Positions 1-8,746 of a DNA stretch of 63,682 bases are shown here, one piece after another. Both the position numbers and the translations under genes were made by a program. Each line of letters opens with the position of its first letter. Position 1 is the stretch's first letter. Source of the stretch: Polyangiaceae bacterium (lineage in GTDB: Bacteria > Myxococcota_A > Polyangia > Polyangiales > Polyangiaceae); NCBI GenBank assembly GCA_022842465.1, contig JALHPN010000020.1, positions 1 through 63,682 of the forward strand, in the 5' to 3' direction. The notes below the pieces were generated by a model. It did no database searches and had not been told where the DNA came from. It saw nothing but the letters and a program-made list of their open reading frames with translations.

Positions 1-108
1 GGGCGCGGCGGGCGGCGCCGCGTGGGCCGTGGTCCCGGCCAGGCCGAGGGCGACGAGGAGCGAGAGCGCGGCAACGAGGCGCAGCCGACGTGCGTGCATG
101 TGTGCCAT
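1..108 (-). CDS. Secreted protein, N-terminal fragment (runs off window)
   Basis: Only the first 36 codons are present and the rest lies beyond the left edge. The visible part is a textbook Sec signal peptide: a short basic start (MAHMHARRLR), a hydrophobic leucine/valine/alanine core, and a probable signal peptidase I site after Ala-His-Ala, followed by a proline/alanine stretch. No functional domain is visible, so only export can be inferred. It lies downstream of the FG-GAP lipoprotein gene on the same strand with a gap of about 126 bases. Confidence 0.55.
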   Translation of the reverse strand, partial: MAHMHARRLRLVAALSLLVALGLAGTTAHAAPPAAP

Positions 109-234
109 AAGAGCACATGGCGTGCCGGCCCGGTGGCCGCGCGCCCGCCATGAAATCGTGCGGGTCTGTGGGCCGTGCAGGCGCCGGGCTCACGGCCAAT
201 CCTCATCCATGGCCGGGGCACGGACCCCCCACCC

Positions 235-2517
235 TCACTTCACGGAGGGGCAGCGGATGCCGCCTGCGCCCGCCGAGTTGTTGTCCTCGAGGCACTCGTC
301 GACGCCGCCTGCCGCGGCGCCCGCGCCGTCGACCGTGACGAAGAACGCGCCCGCGCCGAGCGCGTCCGCCGGCTGCGCGTGGACGACGACCTCGCTCTCG
401 CCGGGGAGGAGCGCCTTCGTCGTCGCCTTCTCGGCGAGGAGCGCCCCGCTCGCGTCGGTCCCCGCGTAGAAGCGCACCTTGACGCCCGCGGCGACGCCGA
501 GCGCGCCCGCGTTCTTCACGCGGGCCCGGAGCTCGATCGCGGTGGGGCAAGCGACGGTCGACACCTCGAGGTCGACGCGGAGATCGGGCGCGTTGTAGAC
601 GCCCTTGCCCTGCGCCGACACGCGGTAGTCGTTGTTCTCGGTCGGCGCCCAGCTCCGCGGCTCGATCGCGGGGATCTTCCCGTCCGAGGCGACGTTCGTG
701 ATGTGGTACGCGTGCTGGTTCCAGAGCTTGCGCGTGCGGACCCACTTGTCGTTCGTGTCCCCGTACACGAAGACGCCGTGGCGCGGCGTGACGTTCGCCG
801 GGTACCCGCACGCGAGCCCGGCGTGGAGGTGGTTCCGATCGTTCGCGACGACCACGTACTCGGTGTTGTTGTCGCCGTCGACGTCGACGAGGACGGGCAT
901 CTCGTGGATGGTCGCCGAGCTGTTCGGCACGCTGTAGAGGACGGCGCCGTCGGTGCCTCGGTACACGCGCGAGTAACACTCGTCGTTGTAGACGACCTCC
1001 GCCGACCCATCGCCCTCGAAGTCGAAGACGCTCGACCCGGTCACGTTGGAGGACCCGTCCTGCGTGTCGGCGCTCCACTTCACGGACAGCTTCGGCGTGG
1101 CGAGCGGGTCGTACTCGAAGACGTTGTACTTCGTCCCGTTGGCGCTCGCGATCTCGTTGACCTTGTCGTTGTCGAAGTCGGCGATCGTCGGAGGCCCGCC
1201 GCGGCCGGCGCCCGGCATCGTGATCTCCTCGATCAAGACCCCGCTCACGGCGTTCTGGACGCGGAGCTTCCCGCTCGCGACCACGACGAGCTCCGGAACG
1301 CCGTCCTTGTCGAGGTCGGCGATCGCCGGATAACCGTCGACGAGGGTCGCGGAGCGGTCCCACAAGAGCGTGCCGTCCCGCGCGATCGCGCGGTTCCCGG
1401 TCACGACGTACTGAGCCGTCGTCGCGGGGTTCCCGTCGACGTCCGCGACGATGCTCACGGACCCGTAGGTCGCGTCGTTCCCGCCCCATCGCTCGCGGCC
1501 GATGGACGTGTCCGTCACGAGCTTGCCGGTGTGATCGAGGACGACGCCGCCGAGGACGACCTCCGCCTTTCCGTCGTTGTCGAGATCGGCGAGCGCGACG
1601 GTCACCGAGTTGAACGACCCGTTGTACGCCGTGACGCCGTCGGCGCGCTTCGACTCCCACAGGAGCGAGCCGTCCGCGCGGAACGCGAGCACGCCGCCGG
1701 CCCGGCGCGGGACGACGATCTCGATCGAGCCGTTGCCGTCGAGGTCGCCGGCGGCCGGGGTCCCGCGCGGGTTCACGCGGTAGTCGGGATCGCCGTTCAG
1801 CCCTTCCTTGTAGGCGTCGACGTTCGCCGCCCATTTCTCGAGGCCGGTCTTGCCGTCGAGGACGCGGAGGAAGGCCGGGTCCGCCTCGCCGAAGTCCGCG
1901 TCGCCGCCGGCGCCGCCCTTGCTCGTGACGATGACGACCTCGGGGATCTTGTCGCCGTCGAGATCGATCACGATCGGCGTGTTGATCACCTGATCGAAGT
2001 CGGGCTTGATCGCCGACGTCGTCCAGGACCACTCGACCTTCGGCGCGAGGGGGAGGACGGGCGGCTTGTACTGGCAGAGCGACGCGCCCTCGGGCTGCGG
2101 GAGGCATTTCCCGAGCGTCGGCTCGCAGAACTCGGCGTCCTCGCAGTCGAACGAGTCCTGACAGGCCTTCCCCGGCGCGCGGCACGTCGCCGAGAGGCAC
2201 ACCTCCCCGGCCCCGCAGCACACCTCGCCGCAGCGGACACCGGACGCGCAGGCGGCCGCGCACGCGCCCTCGACGCACTCTTCGCCTTGCTTGCAGCACG
2301 TCGCCGCGGCGCCGCAGAGGACGTTCGACGCGCAGCTCTCCGGGCGCTTTCCGGAGTCCCCGAAGCCCGGTCCCGGATCGCCCGACGACGAGGAGGCGGC
2401 GCCGCCGTCGGCGTCGCCCTCGCCGAACACGCTCTCCTCCGATCCGCCACAGGCGAGGACCACGAACGAGGCGAAGGACACGATCGACGCGAGGTGCACG
2501 AAGCGCGGAGAGGGCAT
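235..2517 (-). CDS. FG-GAP/VCBS-repeat lipoprotein with C-terminal CARDB-like domain
   Basis: A 760-residue exported protein. Residues 1-23 form a lipoprotein signal ending in a Leu-Ala-Cys lipobox, followed by a Gly/Ser/Asp-rich linker and a cysteine-rich stretch (about residues 60-145, Cys-x-x-Cys spacings). The main body has repeated calcium-binding loops such as DLDGDKIPEVVI, DLDGNGSIEIV and DLDNDGKAEVV, the hallmark of FG-GAP/VCBS propeller repeats. The last 120 residues look like a CARDB/Ig-type domain (start DLRVDLEVSTV). Such proteins sit on the outer membrane or cell surface and often bind proteins or glycans, but the ligand is unknown. The ATG at 2517 is chosen because it gives the signal peptide directly. 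Confidence 0.9.
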   Translation of the reverse strand: MPSPRFVHLASIVSFASFVVLACGGSEESVFGEGDADGGAASSSSGDPGPGFGDSGKRPESCASNVLCGAAATCCKQGEECVEGACAAACASGVRCGEVCCGAGEVCLSATCRAPGKACQDSFDCEDAEFCEPTLGKCLPQPEGASLCQYKPPVLPLAPKVEWSWTTSAIKPDFDQVINTPIVIDLDGDKIPEVVIVTSKGGAGGDADFGEADPAFLRVLDGKTGLEKWAANVDAYKEGLNGDPDYRVNPRGTPAAGDLDGNGSIEIVVPRRAGGVLAFRADGSLLWESKRADGVTAYNGSFNSVTVALADLDNDGKAEVVLGGVVLDHTGKLVTDTSIGRERWGGNDATYGSVSIVADVDGNPATTAQYVVTGNRAIARDGTLLWDRSATLVDGYPAIADLDKDGVPELVVVASGKLRVQNAVSGVLIEEITMPGAGRGGPPTIADFDNDKVNEIASANGTKYNVFEYDPLATPKLSVKWSADTQDGSSNVTGSSVFDFEGDGSAEVVYNDECYSRVYRGTDGAVLYSVPNSSATIHEMPVLVDVDGDNNTEYVVVANDRNHLHAGLACGYPANVTPRHGVFVYGDTNDKWVRTRKLWNQHAYHITNVASDGKIPAIEPRSWAPTENNDYRVSAQGKGVYNAPDLRVDLEVSTVACPTAIELRARVKNAGALGVAAGVKVRFYAGTDASGALLAEKATTKALLPGESEVVVHAQPADALGAGAFFVTVDGAGAAAGGVDECLEDNNSAGAGGIRCPSVK

Positions 2518-2594
2518 CGTCGGCGATCGTCGGCGCCGCGAGCCCGCCGGTCAAACTCTCGCTTGCACCGTACCTGGTCCAGGCGGTGCGCCCG

Positions 2595-3098
2595 TCACGC
2601 CCTTCGTGCGAGCCAGTCCTTCACCGCCGCACCGGTCCCGAAGGGCCACGGCTTCAGCTTCGCGACGGGGACCGCCTTCCAGCCCTCGAGCTCGGCGCCG
2701 AGGACGATCTCGCCGCGGGCTTTCACGTGGTAGGCGACGATGAGCTCGTTCCGCATCTCGAAGGCGTAGACCCCGACGAGCCCTTCGCACGTCGCCTCGA
2801 CGCCGAGCTCCTCGCGGACCTCGCGGAGCACGCCGGCCTCGGGCGTCTCACCCTTCTCGAGGAAGCCCGTGACGAGGCCGAACATGCCTTCTGGCCAGCC
2901 TTTGTTCCGGACGAGCACGACGTCGTCCCCACGCTCGACGATGGCTGCGACGACGGGGAGCGGGTTGTCGTAGTGGACGAAGCCGCAACCCTCGCGCGGG
3001 CACCCGAGGCGATCACGGTCGTCGTCCCCTCGCGGCGCGCGCATCTCCAGGGGCGTCGCGCAGCGCAGGCAGTAGGTCGTGCGTCCCATGCCGTTCAT
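2595..3098 (-). CDS. Zinc-ribbon Nudix hydrolase
   Basis: A 167-residue protein with an N-terminal four-cysteine zinc ribbon (CLRC near residue 10, CPREGC near residue 33) and a perfect Nudix box: Gly78, five residues, Glu84, seven residues, then REVREELGV at 92-100. The zinc ribbon plus Nudix layout is that of the NADH-pyrophosphatase-like branch, but this protein is shorter than NudC and lacks its N-terminal half, so the substrate (NUDP sugar, NADH or another nucleoside diphosphate derivative) cannot be set. Glu96 and Glu97 are the expected metal ligands. An alternative start is Met4. It is divergent from the OmpA gene. Confidence 0.9.
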   Translation of the reverse strand: MNGMGRTTYCLRCATPLEMRAPRGDDDRDRLGCPREGCGFVHYDNPLPVVAAIVERGDDVVLVRNKGWPEGMFGLVTGFLEKGETPEAGVLREVREELGVEATCEGLVGVYAFEMRNELIVAYHVKARGEIVLGAELEGWKAVPVAKLKPWPFGTGAAVKDWLARRA

Positions 3099-3147
3099 CC
3101 TCGCACGCCGAGCGCGGAGCCCCGAACGCGTACCGGCGCACCTCGCC

Positions 3148-3175
3148 GCCCCGGAGACGCGAGGCTCTCCGGGGC
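3148..3175. promoter_or_regulatory. 10-bp perfect inverted repeat in a divergent promoter region
   Basis: The arms gccccggaga and tctccggggc are perfectly complementary around an 8-base loop. The hairpin lies in the 223-base gap between the divergent Nudix and OmpA genes. It could be a regulator site or a 5' leader hairpin. No U-tract follows, so a terminator is unlikely. Confidence 0.3.
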
Positions 3176-3321
3176 GGGAGGGAACCGGTCGACCCGGCGC
3201 GTCGGGGGGAGGGGAGGGAAGCGCCGGACCGAACCTGCTGCACGTTCGATGCAGGGGTCCCGGCGCCCGTTGCGATGTTATCTGGTCGCACGCGATGCCG
3301 TCGTGTTAGCAAGCGCGAACG

Positions 3322-5151
3322 ATGGCACGACGTCCGGTCGCCTCTCTCCTCGCCGTTACCGCCACTGCTGCCGCGCTCTCGTCGGCGACGGAGGCTCACG
3401 CACAGTCCGCGCCCACCGCGCAGGGCTACGCGCACAACCTCTACCAGCCGTCCGAGCGCGGGAGCCGCTGGTTCCACATGGAGTCGCTCGGGATCGAGGG
3501 GAAGGGTCGCGCCTCGCTCGGCGTGGTGACGGACTACTCGTACCGCTCCCTCGTGAACTACCGCGGGTCCGACGGCGCGGTGCTCGCGTCCATCGTGCGA
3601 AACCAGCTCCTCGTGCACCCCGGCGCGACCTTCACGTTCGCCGACCGGGTGCGCGTGGGCCTCAGCATCCCGATCCAGCTCCACATCGACGAGGGACGTC
3701 CCGGGGCGATCAACGGCGTCACGTACGTGCCGACCGAGAACCTCGCCGTCGGCGACGTCCGGCTCGGGGTGGACGTCCGCCTCTTCGGCGAGAAGGGCGG
3801 CGCGATCCAGGGAGCGATCGGCGCGCAGCTCTTCGTCCCCTCGGGCTCGCCGAACGCGTACACCGGCGACGGCGAGCCGCGGGCGCTGCCGCGCTTCATG
3901 GTCGCCGGCCAGAGCGGCAACCTCGCCTACGCCGGCCGGCTCGGCCTCATGATCCGCGGGCGTGACGAGCCGTTCGGCGACGGCCGCATCGGCACCGAGG
4001 CGCAGGCCGGCCTCTCGGCAGGCTACGCGACGAAGGACGGTCGGCTGCTCGTCGGGCCCGAGCTCTACGGCAACACGGTCGTCAGCAGCGGCTCCGCCTT
4101 CCAGGCGCGGACGACGCCGGCCGAGCTCCTGCTCGGAATCCACTGGAACGCGTCGGACGAGATCCGGATCGGCGCGGGCGCCGGCATGGGCCTCACGCGC
4201 GGCTACGGCGCGGCGGTCGCGCGCGGGCTCTTCTCGCTCGAATGGGTGCCGGGGGACGCGAAGGAAGAAGCCGACAAGGCGAAGACGGACGATCGCGATC
4301 AGGACGGCGTCCCGGACGTCGACGACGCTTGCGGCTTCGTCCCCGGCCCGAAGTCGGACGACCCCACGCGCAACGGCTGCCCCGCCGTCGACTCCGACGG
4401 CGACCACGTCGCGGACGACGTCGACGCCTGCCGATTCGTCGCGGGCGCGCACTCCGCCGACGCCCGCCTGAACGGCTGCCCGCCCGACGCCGACGAGGAC
4501 GGGATCCACGACAACGAGGACGCGTGCCCGAAGGAGAAGGGACCGCACTCGAGCGATCCGAAGACGAACGGCTGCCCCGTCACGGACAAGGACGGCGACG
4601 GCGTCACGGACAAGGAGGACGCCTGCCCCGACAAGCCGGGCGTGAAGACGCTCGATCCGAAGACGAACGGATGCCCCGACCCCGACAAGGACAAGGACGG
4701 CGTCCTGAACGACGTCGACGCGTGCCCCGATCAGGCCGGCACCCCCGATCCGGATCCGAAGAAGAACGGTTGCCCGAAGGCGATCCTCGAGGGCAAGCAG
4801 ATCCGCATCACGGATCAGGTCCGCTTCGCCACCGGCAAGGCGCAGATCGTCGGCCCCGAGAGCGAGGCCGTCCTCAAGGCGATCCTCGAGGTTCTCCAGG
4901 CGCACCCGGAGGTCAAGAAGGTCCGCGTCGAAGGGCACACGGACAACCAGGGCGCGGCCGAGGCGAACAAGAAGCTCAGTCAGGCGCGCGCGGAGTCGGT
5001 CGTGAAGTGGCTCACCGACAAGGGGATCGACAAGTCGCGGCTCGGCGCCGCCGGCTTCGGTCAGGAGAAGCCGCTCGGACCGAACACCACCGAAGAAGGG
5101 CGCAGCCAGAACCGCCGCGTCGAGCTCCATGTCGAGGAGGGATCGAAGTGA
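3322..5151 (+). CDS. OmpA-family outer-membrane protein with TSP3-like repeats
   Basis: 609 residues. The signal peptide ends near Ala-His-Ala-Gln (residues 25-28). Residues 30-310 read as a beta-barrel or transporter-like outer-membrane domain with alternating aromatic strands. About residues 320-490 hold five thrombospondin type 3-like units of roughly 35 residues, each with an Asp-rich loop (DKDGDGVTDKEDACP type) and closing with Asn-Gly-Cys-Pro, which are expected calcium sites. The C-terminal 110 residues are an OmpA domain that binds peptidoglycan (VRVEGHTDNQGA and the later QNRRVELHV are its signature). It links outer membrane and cell wall. The next gene overlaps its stop by four bases. 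Confidence 0.92.
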   Translation: MARRPVASLLAVTATAAALSSATEAHAQSAPTAQGYAHNLYQPSERGSRWFHMESLGIEGKGRASLGVVTDYSYRSLVNYRGSDGAVLASIVRNQLLVHPGATFTFADRVRVGLSIPIQLHIDEGRPGAINGVTYVPTENLAVGDVRLGVDVRLFGEKGGAIQGAIGAQLFVPSGSPNAYTGDGEPRALPRFMVAGQSGNLAYAGRLGLMIRGRDEPFGDGRIGTEAQAGLSAGYATKDGRLLVGPELYGNTVVSSGSAFQARTTPAELLLGIHWNASDEIRIGAGAGMGLTRGYGAAVARGLFSLEWVPGDAKEEADKAKTDDRDQDGVPDVDDACGFVPGPKSDDPTRNGCPAVDSDGDHVADDVDACRFVAGAHSADARLNGCPPDADEDGIHDNEDACPKEKGPHSSDPKTNGCPVTDKDGDGVTDKEDACPDKPGVKTLDPKTNGCPDPDKDKDGVLNDVDACPDQAGTPDPDPKKNGCPKAILEGKQIRITDQVRFATGKAQIVGPESEAVLKAILEVLQAHPEVKKVRVEGHTDNQGAAEANKKLSQARAESVVKWLTDKGIDKSRLGAAGFGQEKPLGPNTTEEGRSQNRRVELHVEEGSK

Positions 5152-6098
5152 ACCGCATGCTCCGTATCGGCCCGGCGCTCGCGCTCAGCGCGCTCGCCAC
5201 CGTCCTCGCCACTCCCCGCGTCGCGCACGCGCAGGCCGCCGCCACGCCCCCCGCGCAGGGGCCGACCATCCCGGCGGAGACCGTGAAGGCGAACACGGCG
5301 ACGAAGGGCAGCAACGAGCTCGCCAAGGGCGGGTTCGTCACGAGCGCGCTCCCTGCCGCGGACGACCCCCGCCACGCGACCGAGGTGTCGATCGCCGCGG
5401 GCGGGCTGTTCTCGAGCGGCAACGCGCGTCAGGTCGCGCTCACGTCGATCGGCAAGATGAAGATCCGGCGGGACGAGCACCAGCTCACCGTGTCGGCGAC
5501 CGGGAACTTCGCGCGCGCCGGCAAGACGGGCGAGAAGGTCGACACGACGGTCGAGAACTACCAGGGCCTCCTCCGGTACGACTACTTCTTCACGAACGAG
5601 ATCGCCGCGTTCATCCAGACGACGGCTCGTCGCGACCGCTTCCAGGGTCTCGACATGCGTCTCAACATCGACCCGGGCCTCGCCTACTACTTCATCAACA
5701 CGAAGAAGCAGATCCTCCGGGCGGAGGCCGGCTACGACCTCCAGCACGACGTCCGCCGCGACGCCGATCGCGACATCGCGGCGCCCGCAGGCTCGCCGCC
5801 GGGGACGCTCCCCACCTTCGTCGACAAGACGCAGACGCTCCACAACGCCCGACTCTTCGTCGGCTACGAGAACAAGCTCTACGAGCAGGTCGGGTTCGTG
5901 ACCGGCCTCGAGTACCTGCAGAACATCTCGGACTTCGACAAGTACCGCCTCATCTTCGACATCGGTCTGAAGACGAACATCTCCGACAAGCTCGCGATCG
6001 CCACCACGTACACCATGCGCTACGAGAACGTGCCTCTCCCCAGCGTGGTGAAGTCCGACTCGATCGCCTCGATCAACCTCGTCTACACGCTGTTCTGA
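5148..6098 (+). CDS. DUF481-family outer-membrane beta-barrel protein
   Basis: 316 residues from a GTG start that overlaps the preceding stop (GTGA). A strong Shine-Dalgarno AGGAGG at 5135-5140 lies seven bases before the GTG, so this start is preferred over the ATG at 5157. A signal peptide ends at Ala-His-Ala-Gln. The mature part alternates strands typical of DUF481/YdiY barrels (LRYDYFFTNEIAAFIQTTAR, then AYYFINTKKQILRAEAGYD) and ends with a C-terminal phenylalanine, the usual barrel-assembly signal. Coupling to the OmpA gene suggests joint production of two outer-membrane proteins. The substrate or role is unknown for most of this family. Confidence 0.88.
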   Translation: MNRMLRIGPALALSALATVLATPRVAHAQAAATPPAQGPTIPAETVKANTATKGSNELAKGGFVTSALPAADDPRHATEVSIAAGGLFSSGNARQVALTSIGKMKIRRDEHQLTVSATGNFARAGKTGEKVDTTVENYQGLLRYDYFFTNEIAAFIQTTARRDRFQGLDMRLNIDPGLAYYFINTKKQILRAEAGYDLQHDVRRDADRDIAAPAGSPPGTLPTFVDKTQTLHNARLFVGYENKLYEQVGFVTGLEYLQNISDFDKYRLIFDIGLKTNISDKLAIATTYTMRYENVPLPSVVKSDSIASINLVYTLF

Positions 6099-6107
6099 GG
6101 GGGCCTC

Positions 6108-6527
6108 ATGGGGATCATTTCCGAGTTCAAAGAGTTCGCGCTCAAGGGCAATTTCCTCGACCTCGCCGTCGGCGTCATCCTCGGCGCCGCGAGCGGCGAG
6201 GTCGTGAAGGTGCTCGTCGACAAGCTCATCACGCCGCCGATCGGGCTCCTCCTCGGGAGGGTGAACTTCAACGATCTCAAGATCGTCCTCCAGCAGGGGG
6301 TGAAGAGCGCCGACGGGAAGGAAGACGTCGTGAAGGAGGTCGCGCTCGGGTACGGCTCGGTCGCGCAGTCGCTCATCAGCTTCTTCCTGACCGCGTTCGT
6401 GGTCTTCCTCATCGTGCGCGGCTACAACCGCTTCCGCGCGAAGGCGCCGCCGGCGGAGCAGCCCGCGCAGGAGAAGCTCCTCACGGAGATCCGAGACCTG
6501 ATGAAGGCGGGCGCCAAGGCCCCCTAG
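6108..6527 (+). CDS. mscL: Large-conductance mechanosensitive channel MscL
   Basis: 139 residues, the usual MscL length. The N-terminal amphipathic helix and first membrane helix contain the family signature (EFKEFALKGNFLDLAVGVILG), then a periplasmic loop with short charged segments, a second membrane helix (SLISFFLTAFVVFLIVRGYN) and a charged C-terminal helix. MscL is a homopentamer in the inner membrane that opens a large pore on hypo-osmotic shock. It begins nine bases after the DUF481 gene, so it is probably cotranscribed with the two outer-membrane genes upstream. Confidence 0.96.
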   Translation: MGIISEFKEFALKGNFLDLAVGVILGAASGEVVKVLVDKLITPPIGLLLGRVNFNDLKIVLQQGVKSADGKEDVVKEVALGYGSVAQSLISFFLTAFVVFLIVRGYNRFRAKAPPAEQPAQEKLLTEIRDLMKAGAKAP

Positions 6528-6528
6528 C

Positions 6529-8442
6529 TCAGCCGGCGTCGAGGAGCTTTCGGAGCCGGAGCGCCAGCTCGCGGCCCCGGAACGGCTTGGCGAGGAACGC
6601 CGGCCCGCTGCCCGCCGCGGGCGTCGTCACGGTGTGGAGCACGACGAGGTCGGGCCGCTTGGCGAGGAGCGCGTTCGTGGTCGCGTCGTCGAGCGGCGTC
6701 GACGACTCGGTCTCCTTCACGAGCGCGTGGACATGCTGCGCGGGGTCGTCGAGGTGCGCCTCCGCGTCGACGCGATCGGTGGCCTCGAGCACCGTGTAGC
6801 CGAGCCCTTCGAGGGAGCGCGCGAGCACGCGCCGGAGCGACTCGTCGCGCTCGAGGAGGACGAGCGTCTCGCGGCCCCTCGCTTCGTTGGGCTCGGGGGT
6901 GGCCAGGGGCGCGGGCTCCTCCGTGGACGGCAGGAGGAGCGCGACGGTCGTTCCGCGACCCGGCGCGGACGCCAGCGTGACGTCGCCGCCGGACGCCCTC
7001 ACGTGGGCGATCGTCGTCGTGAGCCCGAGCCCCGTCCCGCGCCCGAGCGGCTTCGTCGTGAAGAAGGGCTCGCCCGCGCGCGCGAGGACGTCGGGCGGCA
7101 TGCCCTCTCCGTCGTCGACGACGGCCAGCCGCACGCGATCGTCCGACGCTCTCGCGATCGCGATCGTGACCGTGCCGCCGTCGGGCATGGCATCGCGCGC
7201 GTTCGCGACGAGGTTCAGGAGGCCCTGCTCGATGACGCCCGCGTCGCAGACGATCCGGACGTGGGGCGCGAGGGAGTCCTCCACGACGACGTCGACCTTC
7301 GCTCCGGCGAGGCGGCGGGCGAGCGGAAGGAGCCCGGCGACGAGCTCACCCGGTCGCACGAGCGTCGCCTCGGACAGCGCCTTCCGCGCGAAGGAGAGGA
7401 GCTGCTTCGTGAGCGCGCCGGCCTGCTCCACCGCCGCCGCGATCTCGAGGCCGAGCTCGTGCACCGCGGGCTCGGCCGACGCCTCGGCGAGGAGGGCGGC
7501 GTTCGCGTCGATGACGGTGAGCATGTTGTTGAAGTCGTGGGCGACGCTGCTCACCAGCCGGCCCGTCACTTCCATCTTCTGCGCCTGCCGCAGCTGCGCC
7601 TCGAGCGCCTCGCGATCCGTGAGGTCGTGGAGGATGCCGACGAAGACGCGCTGCCGTCCGACGAAGGCTTCGCCGATGGAGAGCCGCGCCGGGATCGTCG
7701 AGCCGTCGCGTCGTCGCGCGCGCACGTCGCGCCCCCGCCCGATGATGTGCTTCTCGCCCGTCTCCCGGTACCGCTTCAGCTTCGAGCCGTGCTCCGAGGC
7801 ATCTCGCCCGACCATGAGCACGTTCACGTCGCGCCCGACGAGCTCTTGTGGCGCCCAGCCGAGCAAGCGCGCGCAGGCCGAGTTCGCGGAGAGCACGATG
7901 CCGCGTTCGTCCATCGTCAGGATGACGTCCGGCGCCGTGTCGAGGAGCGTACGAAGATGCGCTTCGTTCGCGAGCGCCGCGCCGGCGCGCTCCCCCACGT
8001 CGCGGGCGACCCAGAGAAGGACGTCGTCGTCGAGGCGCGTCGCGGTCCATTCGCAGGACATGGGGGTGGCGATCACGTCATCGGTCCAGTCGCATCGGCC
8101 GGTCTCCGGCGTGCCGGTCGCGAGCACGCGCAGGCACGCGTCGAAGCTCCCGTTCGCCAGTATCGTCGGGCACAGCTCGGTCCAGAGCCGGCCGATGGCG
8201 GCCTCGGGCTCCGGCTGGGCGCCGCGTGCGGCGGCGTTCATCCAGAGGAGGCGCATGTCGACGAGCGTCCCCGCGCCGTCGCGTACGGCACGGCTCATCG
8301 AGCAGCGGTCCGGGAGCCGCTCGAGCGCGTCATGGACGAGCCGACTCCCGAACGCGTCCAACCGGGCCAGGCTCTGCCGCCGGCCCCCCGCCCCCGTGAC
8401 CCCCATTCGAACGAGCCTATCGAGCGGCGCGGGCCCCGTCAT
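6529..8442 (-). CDS. PAS-domain hybrid sensor histidine kinase with degenerate receiver
   Basis: 637 residues, no membrane segment, so cytosolic. A weak PAS-like region lies at about 40-150, a clear PAS domain at about 160-285, then HisKA with the phospho-acceptor His302 in SSVAHDFNNML and an HATPase domain with N box (NLVANARDAMPDGG, 410-423), G1 (DDGEGM) and G2 (GRGTGLGL). The C-terminal 110 residues have a receiver-like outline (LVLLERDESLRRVLARSLEG, AKPF lysine), but the stretch that should hold the phospho-accepting Asp reads HALVKETES, so the Asp is absent. It may be a pseudo-receiver that only modulates kinase output. The signal sensed and any partner regulator are not visible nearby. 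Confidence 0.9.
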   Translation of the reverse strand: MTGPAPLDRLVRMGVTGAGGRRQSLARLDAFGSRLVHDALERLPDRCSMSRAVRDGAGTLVDMRLLWMNAAARGAQPEPEAAIGRLWTELCPTILANGSFDACLRVLATGTPETGRCDWTDDVIATPMSCEWTATRLDDDVLLWVARDVGERAGAALANEAHLRTLLDTAPDVILTMDERGIVLSANSACARLLGWAPQELVGRDVNVLMVGRDASEHGSKLKRYRETGEKHIIGRGRDVRARRRDGSTIPARLSIGEAFVGRQRVFVGILHDLTDREALEAQLRQAQKMEVTGRLVSSVAHDFNNMLTVIDANAALLAEASAEPAVHELGLEIAAAVEQAGALTKQLLSFARKALSEATLVRPGELVAGLLPLARRLAGAKVDVVVEDSLAPHVRIVCDAGVIEQGLLNLVANARDAMPDGGTVTIAIARASDDRVRLAVVDDGEGMPPDVLARAGEPFFTTKPLGRGTGLGLTTTIAHVRASGGDVTLASAPGRGTTVALLLPSTEEPAPLATPEPNEARGRETLVLLERDESLRRVLARSLEGLGYTVLEATDRVDAEAHLDDPAQHVHALVKETESSTPLDDATTNALLAKRPDLVVLHTVTTPAAGSGPAFLAKPFRGRELALRLRKLLDAG

Positions 8443-8448
8443 CGGCGG

Positions 8449-8476
8449 TTGACAGAGCGCGAGCGCGATTTAGCTT
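8449..8476 (+). promoter_or_regulatory. Candidate sigma70-type promoter upstream of the ABC operon
   Basis: TTGACA at 8449-8454 is followed after 16 bases by TAGCTT at 8471-8476. This is the best -35/-10 match in the 304-base gap between the divergent kinase and ABC genes. It would leave a leader of about 260 bases before the ATPase start at 8747. No other feature is evident in this gap. Confidence 0.3.
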
Positions 8477-8746
8477 GCGCGCGCTTTCCGCGACAGTTCC
8501 GACGTTACACTCATTTTCTACATGATCTCGGATGGATAGTCGGCTCATCGGGCGGCCGGGAGTGTCCGGTCGACCGGTCTGGACCGCCCGGCTCTTGGGC
8601 CTGAGGAAGAAATCCGCTAGGGAGTGCGTTCCGCGCGGGCGTCCAGGGTCCGAGACATCCGTTTCGACGCCTCGGGTTCCACCACAAACGCCTTACTTGC
8701 AACGATGGCCCAGCCGCTCCGGCGGAAGGGCGCCAACGGAGGTCGG

